Shown here piece after piece: positions 1-13,000 of a stretch of DNA of 64,000 nt. This stretch comes from Anthopleura xanthogrammica (taxonomy: Eukaryota > Cnidaria > Anthozoa > Actiniaria > Actiniidae). Made by a program: the position numbers and the translations under genes. How positions within the stretch are numbered: the stretch's first letter is position 1; every line of letters starts with the position of its first letter. The stretch covers positions 2,273,001 through 2,337,000 of the forward strand of contig OZ025207.1 in the NCBI GenBank assembly GCA_964019055.1, written 5' to 3'. The notes beneath the pieces are model-generated. The model was not told where the DNA came from. It made no database searches and saw only the letters and a program-made list of their open reading frames with translations.

Positions 1-351
1 CACGTGACCCCCAATTTTGTGTTTTTTTCGACATTTTTTTTTCGTTTTTGAAGAAAAAATTTTTTTGAGGGGGTTAGGTTAATTTGGTTTTATTTGATAT
101 TGTATTTAATAACGCAGTTTATAATAAAAGAACATTAAATTCTTCTTGTCTTTATGTGTGTGGATCCCATGAAAACAGAAAACGAGAAAAATAGAACATA
201 CCCTTTAATAGTACACCCAGACACAACAATGAACAAACAAAGATTTCAAGACGCATGCAGCGTCAACATTTTTTTATTACACTTTAACTCGTGTTGTATC
301 GTCACTTCACACGGCTGTTTTAAGCCGCATCTGCACGAGCAATATTTCCTT

Positions 352-457
352 GACAAGATTTATTTGCTCGTGTAGACAAGATAAAGATATTGGAGGCACA
401 ACCGAAACTTGTCCAGGAAAACTTGTTCATCATCTACACAAGCAAGAAAATCTTGTC
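352..457. repeat. Inverted repeat with 24-bp arms
   Basis: The arm at 352-375 begins gacaagattt and ends gctcgtgtag. Its reverse complement recurs at 434-457 with two or three mismatches. The 58-bp spacer would form a loop. This may be the core of a small fold-back (MITE-like) element or a transcribed hairpin. No target-site duplication is evident and no promoter can be assigned. Confidence 0.5.
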
Positions 458-667
458 AATAGAAAATGTTAAAGAAAACTTGCTGATCGTCTATACGAAC
501 ACTGAAAATTGTTAGGGATAAAAGGACAAATTGGTCGTATACAAGCGGTTTTATGTTAAACATCTTGTCGCAAGACATCACGCACATCCGTTTGCTGGAT
601 AAGTTATGCGCATAAATATTCTGTCTTTTATTTTAGTATGAATGAGCGTTGTCAAGCGTACAATAAA

Positions 668-800
668 ATAATTACTCAAGGGAATAAAGCGAGTTTCAAA
701 AAGTCTAGCACTTTGATAACACATTGTTTTAGTTTTTTAGTGTATTGTTTTCACGCGGCCGAGTTTCGTTTTTATGTGACGTCGTTCCCTTGAGCATTAT
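668..800. repeat. Possible small fold-back element
   Basis: The left arm around 668-684 contains ctcaagggaa. The right arm around 785-800 contains its exact complement ttcccttgag, with partial complementarity outside the core. The spacer is about 100 bp. The size fits a MITE or solo fold-back, but the arms are short and the boundaries uncertain. Confidence 0.35.
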
Positions 801-1090
801 CTATTTCTTTCATAGAAATAACATTCTTTCTCATGAAGCAAAAAGAAGCCGTAAAGAATGTAGCACTTTATAAATAAATGCCTTTATTAGCTTCATTAAT
901 TGTTTATTGTTCATTTGTCAATCTCTTGAGTATTACTTCTTTCTTTCTTGGTGACGCACACGATTATCCTGAAAATGAGCAGAACAGGAAAATACAAAAG
1001 AAATCACAGCTTTTCTTGTAGGAATGTGTGGTATTTCTTTTGTTTTATCCTGCTACTAGAAGCTCTTATCGGCTTTGTTGTGTGTGTATT

Positions 1091-1235
1091 GGGGGGGGGG
1101 GGGGGGGGGAGGAGTGGGAGGACAAACGAGTGGGCTGGTAGACTTTGGTGAAAAGGATAGGAGTCGAGAAAGGGTGTGGTTGTGGTGGTGGTGTATGGGT
1201 AGGGTGGTGTAGAATGGTGGGAGAAGGCAGAATGG
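1091..1235 (+). repeat. G19 homopolymer and G-rich tract
   Basis: An uninterrupted run of 19 G (1091-1109) is followed to about 1235 by purine-rich DNA with many GG and GGG runs, such as gtggtggtggtg. The plus strand could fold into G-quadruplexes. No gene is associated. The exact length of the G-run is uncertain because homopolymers of this length are error-prone in sequencing. Confidence 0.8.
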
Positions 1236-1264
1236 ACGACAATTTTTTTAATAAAACAAAATTT

Positions 1265-1530
1265 AATTTTGAGACTTTATTTTTCATTTCATACATTTAT
1301 TATTTATATTTATTTCCATCTCACGTTTTGTTTCTCACATTTCACTTTTTTCCTTTTCTTTCCTTTTTCTCTTTATTCCTTGTAAAATATTTAACTATTT
1401 TCCACTTTTTTCACTTCTTTTACCCCTTCCTTTCTTCTTTCTTACTTTGTTCTATTTTCCTATATACTCTTTACTATTTTCTTCTGTTCTCTTGATTTCT
1501 TTCGTCTTTTCTTCTGTCATCGATCCCCTG
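1265..1530 (+). repeat. Pyrimidine-rich (T/C) tract
   Basis: About 265 bp of strongly T- and C-rich plus strand, with repeated ttcttt and ttttcc motifs, lies between the G-rich tract and the first satellite monomer. It has no repeat period that I can define. The open frame across it translates to F/L/S-rich low complexity and is not a gene. Confidence 0.75.
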
Positions 1531-1560
1531 CAGAAAGTAATAACCAGAGCAACAACAAAT

Positions 1561-2040
1561 ATTAACTCAAATTAAATCAAAGCATCAATTCTAATAGTAA
1601 TTAATATCGTCATCAATCCGTGTCTTCTTCCGCGATCTAAATCGAATGAAAACATCAATTTTAATAGAAATTAATATCGTAATATCTGTGTCTTCTTGCG
1701 CAATCTAAATTCGATAAAAGCACCAATTCTAATGGTAATTCATATCGTCATCAATCCGTGTCTTGTTGCGCACTCTAAATTCGAAAAAAAGCATTCCTTC
1801 TAATAGTAATTGATATCGTCATCTATCCGTGTCTTCTTCCGCACTCTAAATTAAATCAGAGCATCAATTCTAATACTAATTAATATCGTCATGAATCCTT
1901 GTCTTTTTGCACACTCTAAATTCAATCAAAGCATCAATTCTAATAGTAATTAATATCGTCATCAATCCTTGTCTTGTTGCGCACTCTAAATTCGATACAA
2001 TCATCAATTCTAATAGTAATTAATATCATTTAAATCACAG
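1561..2040. repeat. Diverged left-edge monomers of the array
   Basis: The first six or seven monomers differ from the array core at many sites, for example cgcgatctaaatcg and gaaaacatcaattttaat in place of the usual bases. The last of them, 2002-2040, is a 39-bp deletion variant (aatatcatttaaatcacag joins two halves of the monomer). Higher divergence at the array margin is expected when homogenisation by unequal exchange acts mainly on the interior. Confidence 0.75.
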
Positions 2041-3050
2041 CATCATTGCTAAGAGCAATTAATATCGTCGTCAATCCGTGTGTTCTTGCGCACTCTAAAT
2101 TAAATCAGAGCATCAATTCTAATAGTAATTAATATCGTCATCAATCCGTGTCTTCTTGCGCACTCTTAATTCGATAAAAGCATCATTGCTAAGAGTAATT
2201 GATATCGTAATCTATCCTTGTCTTTTTGTGCACTCTAAATTCGATGAAAGCATCAATTCTAATACTCATTCATATCGTCATCTATCCGTGTCTTTTTGCG
2301 CACTCTAAATTCAATCAAAGCATCAATTCTAATAGTAATTATTATCGTCATCAATCCTTGTCTTTTTGCGCACTCTAAATTCAATCAAAGCATCATTTCT
2401 AATAGTAATTAATATCGTCATGAATACTTGTCTTTTTGCGCGCTCTAAATTCAATCAAAGCACCAATTCTAATAGTAATTAATATCGTCATCAATTCGTG
2501 TCATCTTGCGCTCTCGAAATTAAATCAGAGCATCAATTGTAATAATAATTAATATCGTCATCTATCCGTGTCTTCTTGCGCACTCTAAATTCGATAAAAG
2601 CATCATTGCTAAGAGTAATTGATATCGTAATCTATCCTTGTCTTTTTGTGCACTCTAAATTCGATAAAAACATCAATTCTAAAAGTTATTATTATCGTCA
2701 TCAATTCGTGTCTTCTTGCGCACTCTAAATTCGATAAAAGCATCATTGCTAAGAGTAATTGATATCGTAATCTATCCTTGTCTTTTTGTGCACTCTAAAT
2801 TCGATGAAAGCATCAATTCTAATACTAATTCATATCGTCATCTATCCGTGTCTTCTTGCGCACTCTAAATTCGATAAAAGCATCATTCCTAAGAGTAATT
2901 GATATCGTAATCTATCCTTGTCTTTTTGTGCACTCTAAATTCGATGAAAGCATCAATTCTAATAGTAATTATTATCGTCATCTATCCGTGTCTTCTTGCG
3001 CACTCTAAATTCGATAAAAGCATCATTGCTAAGAGCAATTAATATCGTCG

Positions 3051-5690
3051 TCAATCCGTGTCTTCTTGCGCACGTTAAATTCAATCAGAGCATCAATTTT
3101 AATAGTAATTAATAAGGTCATCTATCAATGGCCTCTTGCGCACTTTAAATTAAATCAAAGCATCATTGCTAAGAGTAATTAATATCCTCGTCAATCTGTG
3201 TCTTCTTGCGCAATCTAAATTGAAAAAAACCATTAATTCTAATACTAATTAATATCGTCATCAATCCGTGTCTTCTTGCGCACTCTAAATTCAATCAAAG
3301 CATCAATTCTAATAGTAATTAATATCGTCATCAATTCGTGTCTTTTTGCTCGCTCTAAATTCAATCAAAGCATCAATTCTAATAGTAATTAATATCGTCA
3401 TCAATCCGTGTCTTCTTGCGCACTCTAAATTAGATCAAATCATCATTGCTAATTCTTGCACACTCTAAATTAAATCAGAGCATCAATTCTAATAGTAATA
3501 AATATCGTCATCAATCCGTGTCTTCTTGCGCACTCTAAATGCGATAAAAGCATCAATTCTAATAGTAATTAATATCGTCATCAAACCGTGTCTTCTTGCG
3601 CACTCTAAATTCAATCAAAGCATCAATTCTAATAGTAATTAATATCGTCATCAATCCTTGTCTTTTTGCTCGCTCTAAATTCAATCAAAGCATCAATTCT
3701 AATAGTAATTAATATCGTCATCAATCCGTGTCTTCTTGCGCACTCTAAATTAGATCAAATCATCATTGCTAATTCTTGCACACTCTAAATTAAATCAGAG
3801 CATCAATTCTAATAGTAATAAATATCGTCATCAATCCGTGTCTTCTTGCGCACTCTAAATTCGATAAAAGCATCATTCCTAAGAGTAATTGATATCGTAA
3901 TCTATCCTTGTCTTTTTGTGCACTCTAAATTCGATGAAAGCATCAATTCTAATACTAATTCATATCGTCATCTATCCGTGTCTTCTTGCGCACTCAAAAT
4001 TCGATAAAAGCATCATTCCTAAGAGTAATTGATATCGTAATCTATCCTTGTCTTTTTGTGCACTCTAAATTCGATGAAAGCATCAATTCTAATACTCATT
4101 CATATCGTCATCTATCCGTGTCTTTTTGCGCACTCTAAATTCAATCAAAGCATCAATTCTAATAGTAATTATTATCGTCATCAATCCTTGTCTTTTTGCG
4201 CACTCTAAATTCAATCAAAGCATCATTTCTAATAGTAATTAATATCGTCATGAATACTTGTCTTTTTGCGCGCTCTAAATTCAATCAAAGCACCAATTCT
4301 AATAGTAATTAATATCGTCATCAATTCGTGTCATCTTGCGCTCTCGAAATTAAATCAGAGCATCAATTGTAATAATAATTAATATCGTCATCTATCCGTG
4401 TCTTCTTGCGCACTCTAAATTCGATAAAAGCATCATTGCTAAGAGTAATTGATATCGTAATCTATCCTTGTCTTTTTGTGCACTCTAAATTCGATAAAAA
4501 CATCAATTCTAAAAGTTATTATTATCGTCATCAATTCGTGTCTTCTTGCGCACTCTAAATTCGATAAAAGCATCATTGCTAAGAGTAATTGATATCGTAA
4601 TCTATCCTTGTCTTTTTGTGCACTCTAAATTCGATGAAAGCATCAATTCTAATACTAATTCATATCGTCATCTATCCGTGTCTTCTTGCGCACTCTAAAT
4701 TCGATAAAAGCATCATTCCTAAGAGTAATTGATATCGTAATCTATCCTTGTCTTTTTGTGCACTCTAAATTCGATGAAAGCATCAATTCTAATAGTAATT
4801 ATTATCGTCATCTATCCGTGTCTTCTTGCGCACTCTAAATTCGATAAAAGCATCATTGCTAAGAGCAATTAATATCGTCGTCAATCCGTGTCTTCTTGCG
4901 TAAGTTAAATTCAATCAGAGCATCAATTTTAATAGTAATTAATAAGGTCATCTATCAATGGCCTCTTGCGCACTTTAAATTAAATCAAAGCATCATTGCT
5001 AAGAGTAATTAATATCCTCGTCAATCTGTGTCTTCTTGCGCAATCTAAATTGAAAAAAACCATTAATTCTAATACTAATTAATATCGTCATCAATCCGTG
5101 TCTTCTTGCGCACTCTAAATTCAATCAAAGCATCAATTCTAATAGTAATTAATATCGTCATCAATTCGTGTCTTTTTGCTCGCTCTAAATTCAATCAAAG
5201 CATCAATTCTAATAGTAATTAATATCGTCATCAATCCGTGTCTTCTTGCGCACTCTAAATTAGATCAAATCATCATTGCTAATTCTTGCACACTCTAAAT
5301 TAAATCAGAGCATCAATTCTAATAGTAATAAATATCGTCATCAATCCGTGTCTTCTTGCGCACTCTAAATGCGATAAAAGCATCAATTCTAATAGTAATT
5401 AATATCGTCATCAAACCGTGTCTTCTTGCGCACTCTAAATTCAATCAAAGCATCAATTCTAATAGTAATTAATATCGTCATCAATCCTTGTCTTTTTGCT
5501 CGCTCTAAATTCAATCAAAGCATCAATTCTAATAGTAATTAATATCGTCATCAATCCGTGTCTTCTTGCGCACTCTAAATTAGATCAAATCATCATTGCT
5601 AATTCTTGCACACTCTAAATTAAATCAGAGCATCAATTCTAATAGTAATAAATATCGTCATCAATCCGTGTCTTCTTGCGCACTCTAAAT
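3051..5690. repeat. 2.64-kb block, copy 1 (copy 2 at 7071-9710)
   Basis: Comparison at a displacement of 4020 bp shows near identity from about 3051 to 5690. I saw only a few differences, such as cactcaaaat against cactctaaat at 3991 and taagttaaat against cacgttaaat at 4901. Identity breaks at both ends: at 3000-3050 against 7020-7070, and at 5691 (gcgataaaag) against 9711 (tcgataaaag). It contains several of the 40-bp monomers. The small number of differences points to a recent duplication or conversion. Confidence 0.85.
3441..3480. repeat. Type example of the 40-bp deletion monomer
   Basis: This monomer reads catcattgct then aattcttgca, directly joining segments that are 30 bp further apart in the 70-bp form. 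It is always preceded by tagatcaaat (or a close variant) and followed by a taaatcagag monomer. The same combination recurs many times (for example 3761, 5271, 7461, 9291, 10431, 18501, 26360, 39665), so the deletion arose rarely and spread with surrounding blocks. Confidence 0.9.
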
Positions 5691-7070
5691 GCGATAAAAG
5701 CATCAATTCTAATAGTAATTAATATCGTAATGAATCCTTGTCTTTTTGCGCGCTCTAAATTCAATCAAAGCACCAATTCTAATAGTAATTAATATCGTCA
5801 TCAATATGTGACTTCTTGCGCACTCTAAATTAAATCAGAGCATCAATTCTAATAGTAATTATTATCGTCATCTATCCGTGTCTTCTTGCGCACTCTAAAT
5901 TCGATAAAAGCATCATTCCTCAGAGTAATTGATATCGTAATCTATCCTTGTCTTTTTGTGCACTCTAAATTCGATGAAAGCATCAATTCTAATAGTAATT
6001 ATTATCGTCATCTATCCGTGTCTTCTTGCGCACTCTAAATTCGATAAAAGCATCATTGCTAAGAGCAATTAATATCGTCGTCAATCCGTGTCTTCTTGCG
6101 CACGTTAAATTCAATCAGAGCATCAATTTTAATAGTAATTAATAAGGTCATCTATCAATGGCCTCTTGCGCACTTTAAATTAAATCAAAGCATCATTGCT
6201 AAGAGTAATTAATATCCTCGTCAATCTGTGTCTTCTTGCGCAATCTAAATTGAAAAAAACCATTAATTCTAATACTAATTAATATCGTCATCAATCCGTG
6301 TCTTCTTGCGCACTCTAAATTCAATCAAAGCATCAATTCTAATAGTAATTAATATCGTCATCAATTCGTGTCTTTTTGCTCGCTCTAAATTCAATCAAAG
6401 CATCAATTCTAATAGTAATTAATATCGTCATCAATCCGTGTCTTCTTGCGCACTCTAAATTAGATCAAATCATCATTGCTAATTCTTGCACACTCTAAAT
6501 TAAATCAGAGCATCAATTCTAATAGTAATAAATATCGTCATCAATCCGTGTCTTCTTGCGCACTCTAAATGCGATAAAAGCATCAATTCTAATAGTAATT
6601 AATATCGTCATCAAACCGTGTCTTCTTGCGCACTCTAAATTCAATCAAAGCATCAATTCTAATAGTAATTAATATCGTCATCAATCCTTGTCTTTTTGCT
6701 CGCTCTAAATTCAATCAAAGCATCAATTCTAATAGTAATTAATATCGTCATCAATCCGTGTCTTCTTGCGCACTCTAAATTAGATCAAATCATCATTGCT
6801 AATTCTTGCACACTCTAAATTAAATCAGAGCATCAATTCTAATAGTAATAAATATCGTCATCAATCCGTGTCTTCTTGCGCACTCTAAATGCGATAAAAG
6901 CATCAATTCTAATAGTAATTAATATCGTAATGAATCCTTGTCTTTTTGCGCGCTCTAAATTCAATCAAAGCACCAATTCTAATAGTAATTAATATCGTCA
7001 TCAATCCTTGTCTTTTTGCTCGCTCTAAATTCAATCAAAGCATCAATTCTAATAGTAATTAATATCGTCA

Positions 7071-9710
7071 TCAATCCGTGTCTTCTTGCGCACGTTAAAT
7101 TCAATCAGAGCATCAATTTTAATAGTAATTAATAAGGTCATCTATCAATGGCCTCTTGCGCACTTTAAATTAAATCAAAGCATCATTGCTAAGAGTAATT
7201 AATATCCTCGTCAATCTGTGTCTTCTTGCGCAATCTAAATTGAAAAAAACCATTAATTCTAATACTAATTAATATCGTCATCAATCCGTGTCTTCTTGCG
7301 CACTCTAAATTCAATCAAAGCATCAATTCTAATAGTAATTAATATCGTCATCAATTCGTGTCTTTTTGCTCGCTCTAAATTCAATCAAAGCATCAATTCT
7401 AATAGTAATTAATATCGTCATCAATCCGTGTCTTCTTGCGCACTCTAAATTAGATCAAATCATCATTGCTAATTCTTGCACACTCTAAATTAAATCAGAG
7501 CATCAATTCTAATAGTAATAAATATCGTCATCAATCCGTGTCTTCTTGCGCACTCTAAATGCGATAAAAGCATCAATTCTAATAGTAATTAATATCGTCA
7601 TCAAACCGTGTCTTCTTGCGCACTCTAAATTCAATCAAAGCATCAATTCTAATAGTAATTAATATCGTCATCAATCCTTGTCTTTTTGCTCGCTCTAAAT
7701 TCAATCAAAGCATCAATTCTAATAGTAATTAATATCGTCATCAATCCGTGTCTTCTTGCGCACTCTAAATTAGATCAAATCATCATTGCTAATTCTTGCA
7801 CACTCTAAATTAAATCAGAGCATCAATTCTAATAGTAATAAATATCGTCATCAATCCGTGTCTTCTTGCGCACTCTAAATTCGATAAAAGCATCATTCCT
7901 AAGAGTAATTGATATCGTAATCTATCCTTGTCTTTTTGTGCACTCTAAATTCGATGAAAGCATCAATTCTAATACTAATTCATATCGTCATCTATCCGTG
8001 TCTTCTTGCGCACTCTAAATTCGATAAAAGCATCATTCCTAAGAGTAATTGATATCGTAATCTATCCTTGTCTTTTTGTGCACTCTAAATTCGATGAAAG
8101 CATCAATTCTAATACTCATTCATATCGTCATCTATCCGTGTCTTTTTGCGCACTCTAAATTCAATCAAAGCATCAATTCTAATAGTAATTATTATCGTCA
8201 TCAATCCTTGTCTTTTTGCGCACTCTAAATTCAATCAAAGCATCATTTCTAATAGTAATTAATATCGTCATGAATACTTGTCTTTTTGCGCGCTCTAAAT
8301 TCAATCAAAGCACCAATTCTAATAGTAATTAATATCGTCATCAATTCGTGTCATCTTGCGCTCTCGAAATTAAATCAGAGCATCAATTGTAATAATAATT
8401 AATATCGTCATCTATCCGTGTCTTCTTGCGCACTCTAAATTCGATAAAAGCATCATTGCTAAGAGTAATTGATATCGTAATCTATCCTTGTCTTTTTGTG
8501 CACTCTAAATTCGATAAAAACATCAATTCTAAAAGTTATTATTATCGTCATCAATTCGTGTCTTCTTGCGCACTCTAAATTCGATAAAAGCATCATTGCT
8601 AAGAGTAATTGATATCGTAATCTATCCTTGTCTTTTTGTGCACTCTAAATTCGATGAAAGCATCAATTCTAATACTAATTCATATCGTCATCTATCCGTG
8701 TCTTCTTGCGCACTCTAAATTCGATAAAAGCATCATTCCTAAGAGTAATTGATATCGTAATCTATCCTTGTCTTTTTGTGCACTCTAAATTCGATGAAAG
8801 CATCAATTCTAATAGTAATTATTATCGTCATCTATCCGTGTCTTCTTGCGCACTCTAAATTCGATAAAAGCATCATTGCTAAGAGCAATTAATATCGTCG
8901 TCAATCCGTGTCTTCTTGCGCACGTTAAATTCAATCAGAGCATCAATTTTAATAGTAATTAATAAGGTCATCTATCAATGGCCTCTTGCGCACTTTAAAT
9001 TAAATCAAAGCATCATTGCTAAGAGTAATTAATATCCTCGTCAATCTGTGTCTTCTTGCGCAATCTAAATTGAAAAAAACCATTAATTCTAATACTAATT
9101 AATATCGTCATCAATCCGTGTCTTCTTGCGCACTCTAAATTCAATCAAAGCATCAATTCTAATAGTAATTAATATCGTCATCAATTCGTGTCTTTTTGCT
9201 CGCTCTAAATTCAATCAAAGCATCAATTCTAATAGTAATTAATATCGTCATCAATCCGTGTCTTCTTGCGCACTCTAAATTAGATCAAATCATCATTGCT
9301 AATTCTTGCACACTCTAAATTAAATCAGAGCATCAATTCTAATAGTAATAAATATCGTCATCAATCCGTGTCTTCTTGCGCACTCTAAATGCGATAAAAG
9401 CATCAATTCTAATAGTAATTAATATCGTCATCAAACCGTGTCTTCTTGCGCACTCTAAATTCAATCAAAGCATCAATTCTAATAGTAATTAATATCGTCA
9501 TCAATCCTTGTCTTTTTGCTCGCTCTAAATTCAATCAAAGCATCAATTCTAATAGTAATTAATATCGTCATCAATCCGTGTCTTCTTGCGCACTCTAAAT
9601 TAGATCAAATCATCATTGCTAATTCTTGCACACTCTAAATTAAATCAGAGCATCAATTCTAATAGTAATAAATATCGTCATCAATCCGTGTCTTCTTGCG
9701 CACTCTAAAT
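7071..9710. repeat. 2.64-kb block, copy 2 (copy 1 at 3051-5690)
   Basis: This is the displaced partner of the block at 3051-5690 (offset 4020 bp). It carries the same order of monomer types, including the diagnostic aataaggtca/tctatcaatg/gcctcttgcg monomer at 7131 and 8961 (3111 and 4941 in copy 1). Confidence 0.85.
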
Positions 9711-10090
9711 TCGATAAAAGCATCATTCCTAAGAGTAATTGATATCGTAATCTATCCTTGTCTTTTTGTGCACTCTAAATTCGATGAAAGCATCAATTCT
9801 AATACTAATTCATATCGTCATCTATCCGTGTCTTCTTGCGCACTCTAAATTCGATAAAAGCATCATTCCTAAGAGTAATTGATATCGTAATCTATCCTTG
9901 TCTTTTTGTGCACTCTAAATTCGATGAAAGCATCAATTCTAATAGTAATTATTATCGTCATCTATCCGTGTCTTCTTGCGCACTCTAAATTCGATAAAAG
10001 CATCATTGCTAAGAGCAATTAATATCGTCGTCAATCCGTGTCTTCTTGCGCACGTTAAATTCAATCAGAGCATCAATTTTAATAGTAATT

Positions 10091-13000
10091 AATAAGGTCA
10101 TCTATCAATGGCCTCTTGCGCACTTTAAATTAAATCAAAGCATCATTGCTAAGAGTAATTAATATCCTCGTCAATCTGTGTCTTCTTGCGCAATCTAAAT
10201 TGAAAAAAACCATTAATTCTAATACTAATTAATATCGTCATCAATCCGTGTCTTCTTGCGCACTCTAAATTCAATCAAAGCATCAATTCTAATAGTAATT
10301 AATATCGTCATCAATTCGTGTCTTTTTGCTCGCTCTAAATTCAATCAAAGCATCAATTCTAATAGTAATTAATATCGTCATCAATCCGTGTCTTCTTGCG
10401 CACTCTAAATTAGATCAAATCATCATTGCTAATTCTTGCACACTCTAAATTAAATCAGAGCATCAATTCTAATAGTAATAAATATCGTCATCAATCCGTG
10501 TCTTCTTGCGCACTCTAAATGCGATAAAAGCATCAATTCTAATAGTAATTAATATCGTCATCAAACCGTGTCTTCTTGCGCACTCTAAATTCAATCAAAG
10601 CATCAATTCTAATAGTAATTAATATCGTCATCAATCCTTGTCTTTTTGCTCGCTCTAAATTCAATCAAAGCATCAATTCTAATAGTAATTAATATCGTCA
10701 TCAATCCGTGTCTTCTTGCGCACTCTAAATTAGATCAAATCATCATTGCTAATTCTTGCACACTCTAAATTAAATCAGAGCATCAATTCTAATAGTAATA
10801 AATATCGTCATCAATCCGTGTCTTCTTGCGCACTCTAAATGCGATAAAAGCATCAATTCTAATAGTAATTAATATCGTAATGAATCCTTGTCTTTTTGCG
10901 CGCTCTAAATTCAATCAAAGCACCAATTCTAATAGTAATTAATATCGTCATCAATATGTGACTTCTTGCGCACTCTAAATTAAATCAGAGCATCAATTCT
11001 AATAGTAATTATTATCGTCATCTATCCGTGTCTTCTTGCGCACTCTAAATTCGATAAAAGCATCATTCCTCAGAGTAATTGATATCGTAATCTATCCTTG
11101 TCTTTTTGTGCACTCTAAATTCGATGAAAGCATCAATTCTAATAGTAATTATTATCGTCATCTATCCGTGTCTTCTTGCGCACTCTAAATTCGATAAAAG
11201 CATCATTGCTAAGAGCAATTAATATCGTCGTCAATCCGTGTCTTCTTGCGCACGTTAAATTCAATCAGAGCATCAATTTTAATAGTAATTAATAAGGTCA
11301 TCTATCAATGGCCTCTTGCGCACTTTAAATTAAATCAAAGCATCATTGCTAAGAGTAATTAATATCCTCGTCAATCTGTGTCTTCTTGCGCAATCTAAAT
11401 TGAAAAAAACCATTAATTCTAATACTAATTAATATCGTCATCAATCCGTGTCTTCTTGCGCACTCTAAATTCAATCAAAGCATCAATTCTAATAGTAATT
11501 AATATCGTCATCAATTCGTGTCTTTTTGCTCGCTCTAAATTCAATCAAAGCATCAATTCTAATAGTAATTAATATCGTCATCAATCCGTGTCTTCTTGCG
11601 CACTCTAAATTAGATCAAATCATCATTGCTAATTCTTGCACACTCTAAATTAAATCAGAGCATCAATTCTAATAGTAATAAATATCGTCATCAATCCGTG
11701 TCTTCTTGCGCACTCTAAATGCGATAAAAGCATCAATTCTAATAGTAATTAATATCGTCATCAAACCGTGTCTTCTTGCGCACTCTAAATTCAATCAAAG
11801 CATCAATTCTAATAGTAATTAATATCGTCATCAATCCTTGTCTTTTTGCTCGCTCTAAATTCAATCAAAGCATCAATTCTAATAGTAATTAATATCGTCA
11901 TCAATCCGTGTCTTCTTGCGCACTCTAAATTAGATCAAATCATCATTGCTAATTCTTGCACACTCTAAATTAAATCAGAGCATCAATTCTAATAGTAATA
12001 AATATCGTCATCAATCCGTGTCTTCTTGCGCACTCTAAATTCGATAAAAGCATCATTGCTAAGAGCAATTAATATCGTCGTCAATCCGTGTCTTCTTGCG
12101 CACGTTAAATTCAATCAGAGCATCAATTTTAATAGTAATTAATAAGGTCATCTATCAATGGCCTCTTGCGCACTTTAAATTAAATCAAAGCATCATTGCT
12201 AAGAGTAATTAATATCCTCGTCAATCTGTGTCTTCTTGCGCAATCTAAATTGAAAAAAACCATTAATTCTAATACTAATTAATATCGTCATCAATCCGTG
12301 TCTTCTTGCGCACTCTAAATTCAATCAAAGCATCAATTCTAATAGTAATTAATATCGTCATCAATTCGTGTCTTTTTGCTCGCTCTAAATTCAATCAAAG
12401 CATCAATTCTAATAGTAATTAATATCGTCATCAATCCGTGTCTTCTTGCGCACTCTAAATTAGATCAAATCATCATTGCTAATTCTTGCACACTCTAAAT
12501 TAAATCAGAGCATCAATTCTAATAGTAATAAATATCGTCATCAATCCGTGTCTTCTTGCGCACTCTAAATGCGATAAAAGCATCAATTCTAATAGTAATT
12601 AATATCGTCATCAAACCGTGTCTTCTTGCGCACTCTAAATTCAATCAAAGCATCAATTCTAATAGTAATTAATATCGTCATCAATCCTTGTCTTTTTGCT
12701 CGCTCTAAATTCAATCAAAGCATCAATTCTAATAGTAATTAATATCGTCATCAATCCGTGTCTTCTTGCGCACTCTAAATTAGATCAAATCATCATTGCT
12801 AATTCTTGCACACTCTAAATTAAATCAGAGCATCAATTCTAATAGTAATAAATATCGTCATCAATCCGTGTCTTCTTGCGCACTCTAAATGCGATAAAAG
12901 CATCAATTCTAATAGTAATTAATATCGTAATGAATCCTTGTCTTTTTGCGCGCTCTAAATTCAATCAAAGCACCAATTCTAATAGTAATTAATATCGTCA

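Larger units (their letters stand above)
1..1560. other. AT-rich gene-free left flank
   Basis: No convincing coding sequence is seen on either strand. The open frames here are short, lack recognisable motifs, and two of them (948-1151 and 1145-1495) only read through the G-run and the pyrimidine tract. The stretch holds two inverted repeats (352-457 and about 668-800), a 19-G homopolymer and a T/C-rich tract, each listed separately. The rest is unremarkable AT-rich DNA. Confidence 0.7.

Noticed and set aside
1145..1495. 116-codon plus-strand frame
   Set aside because: It crosses the G-rich and pyrimidine-rich tracts and translates to G/V/W then F/L/S low complexity. No domain or splice support.
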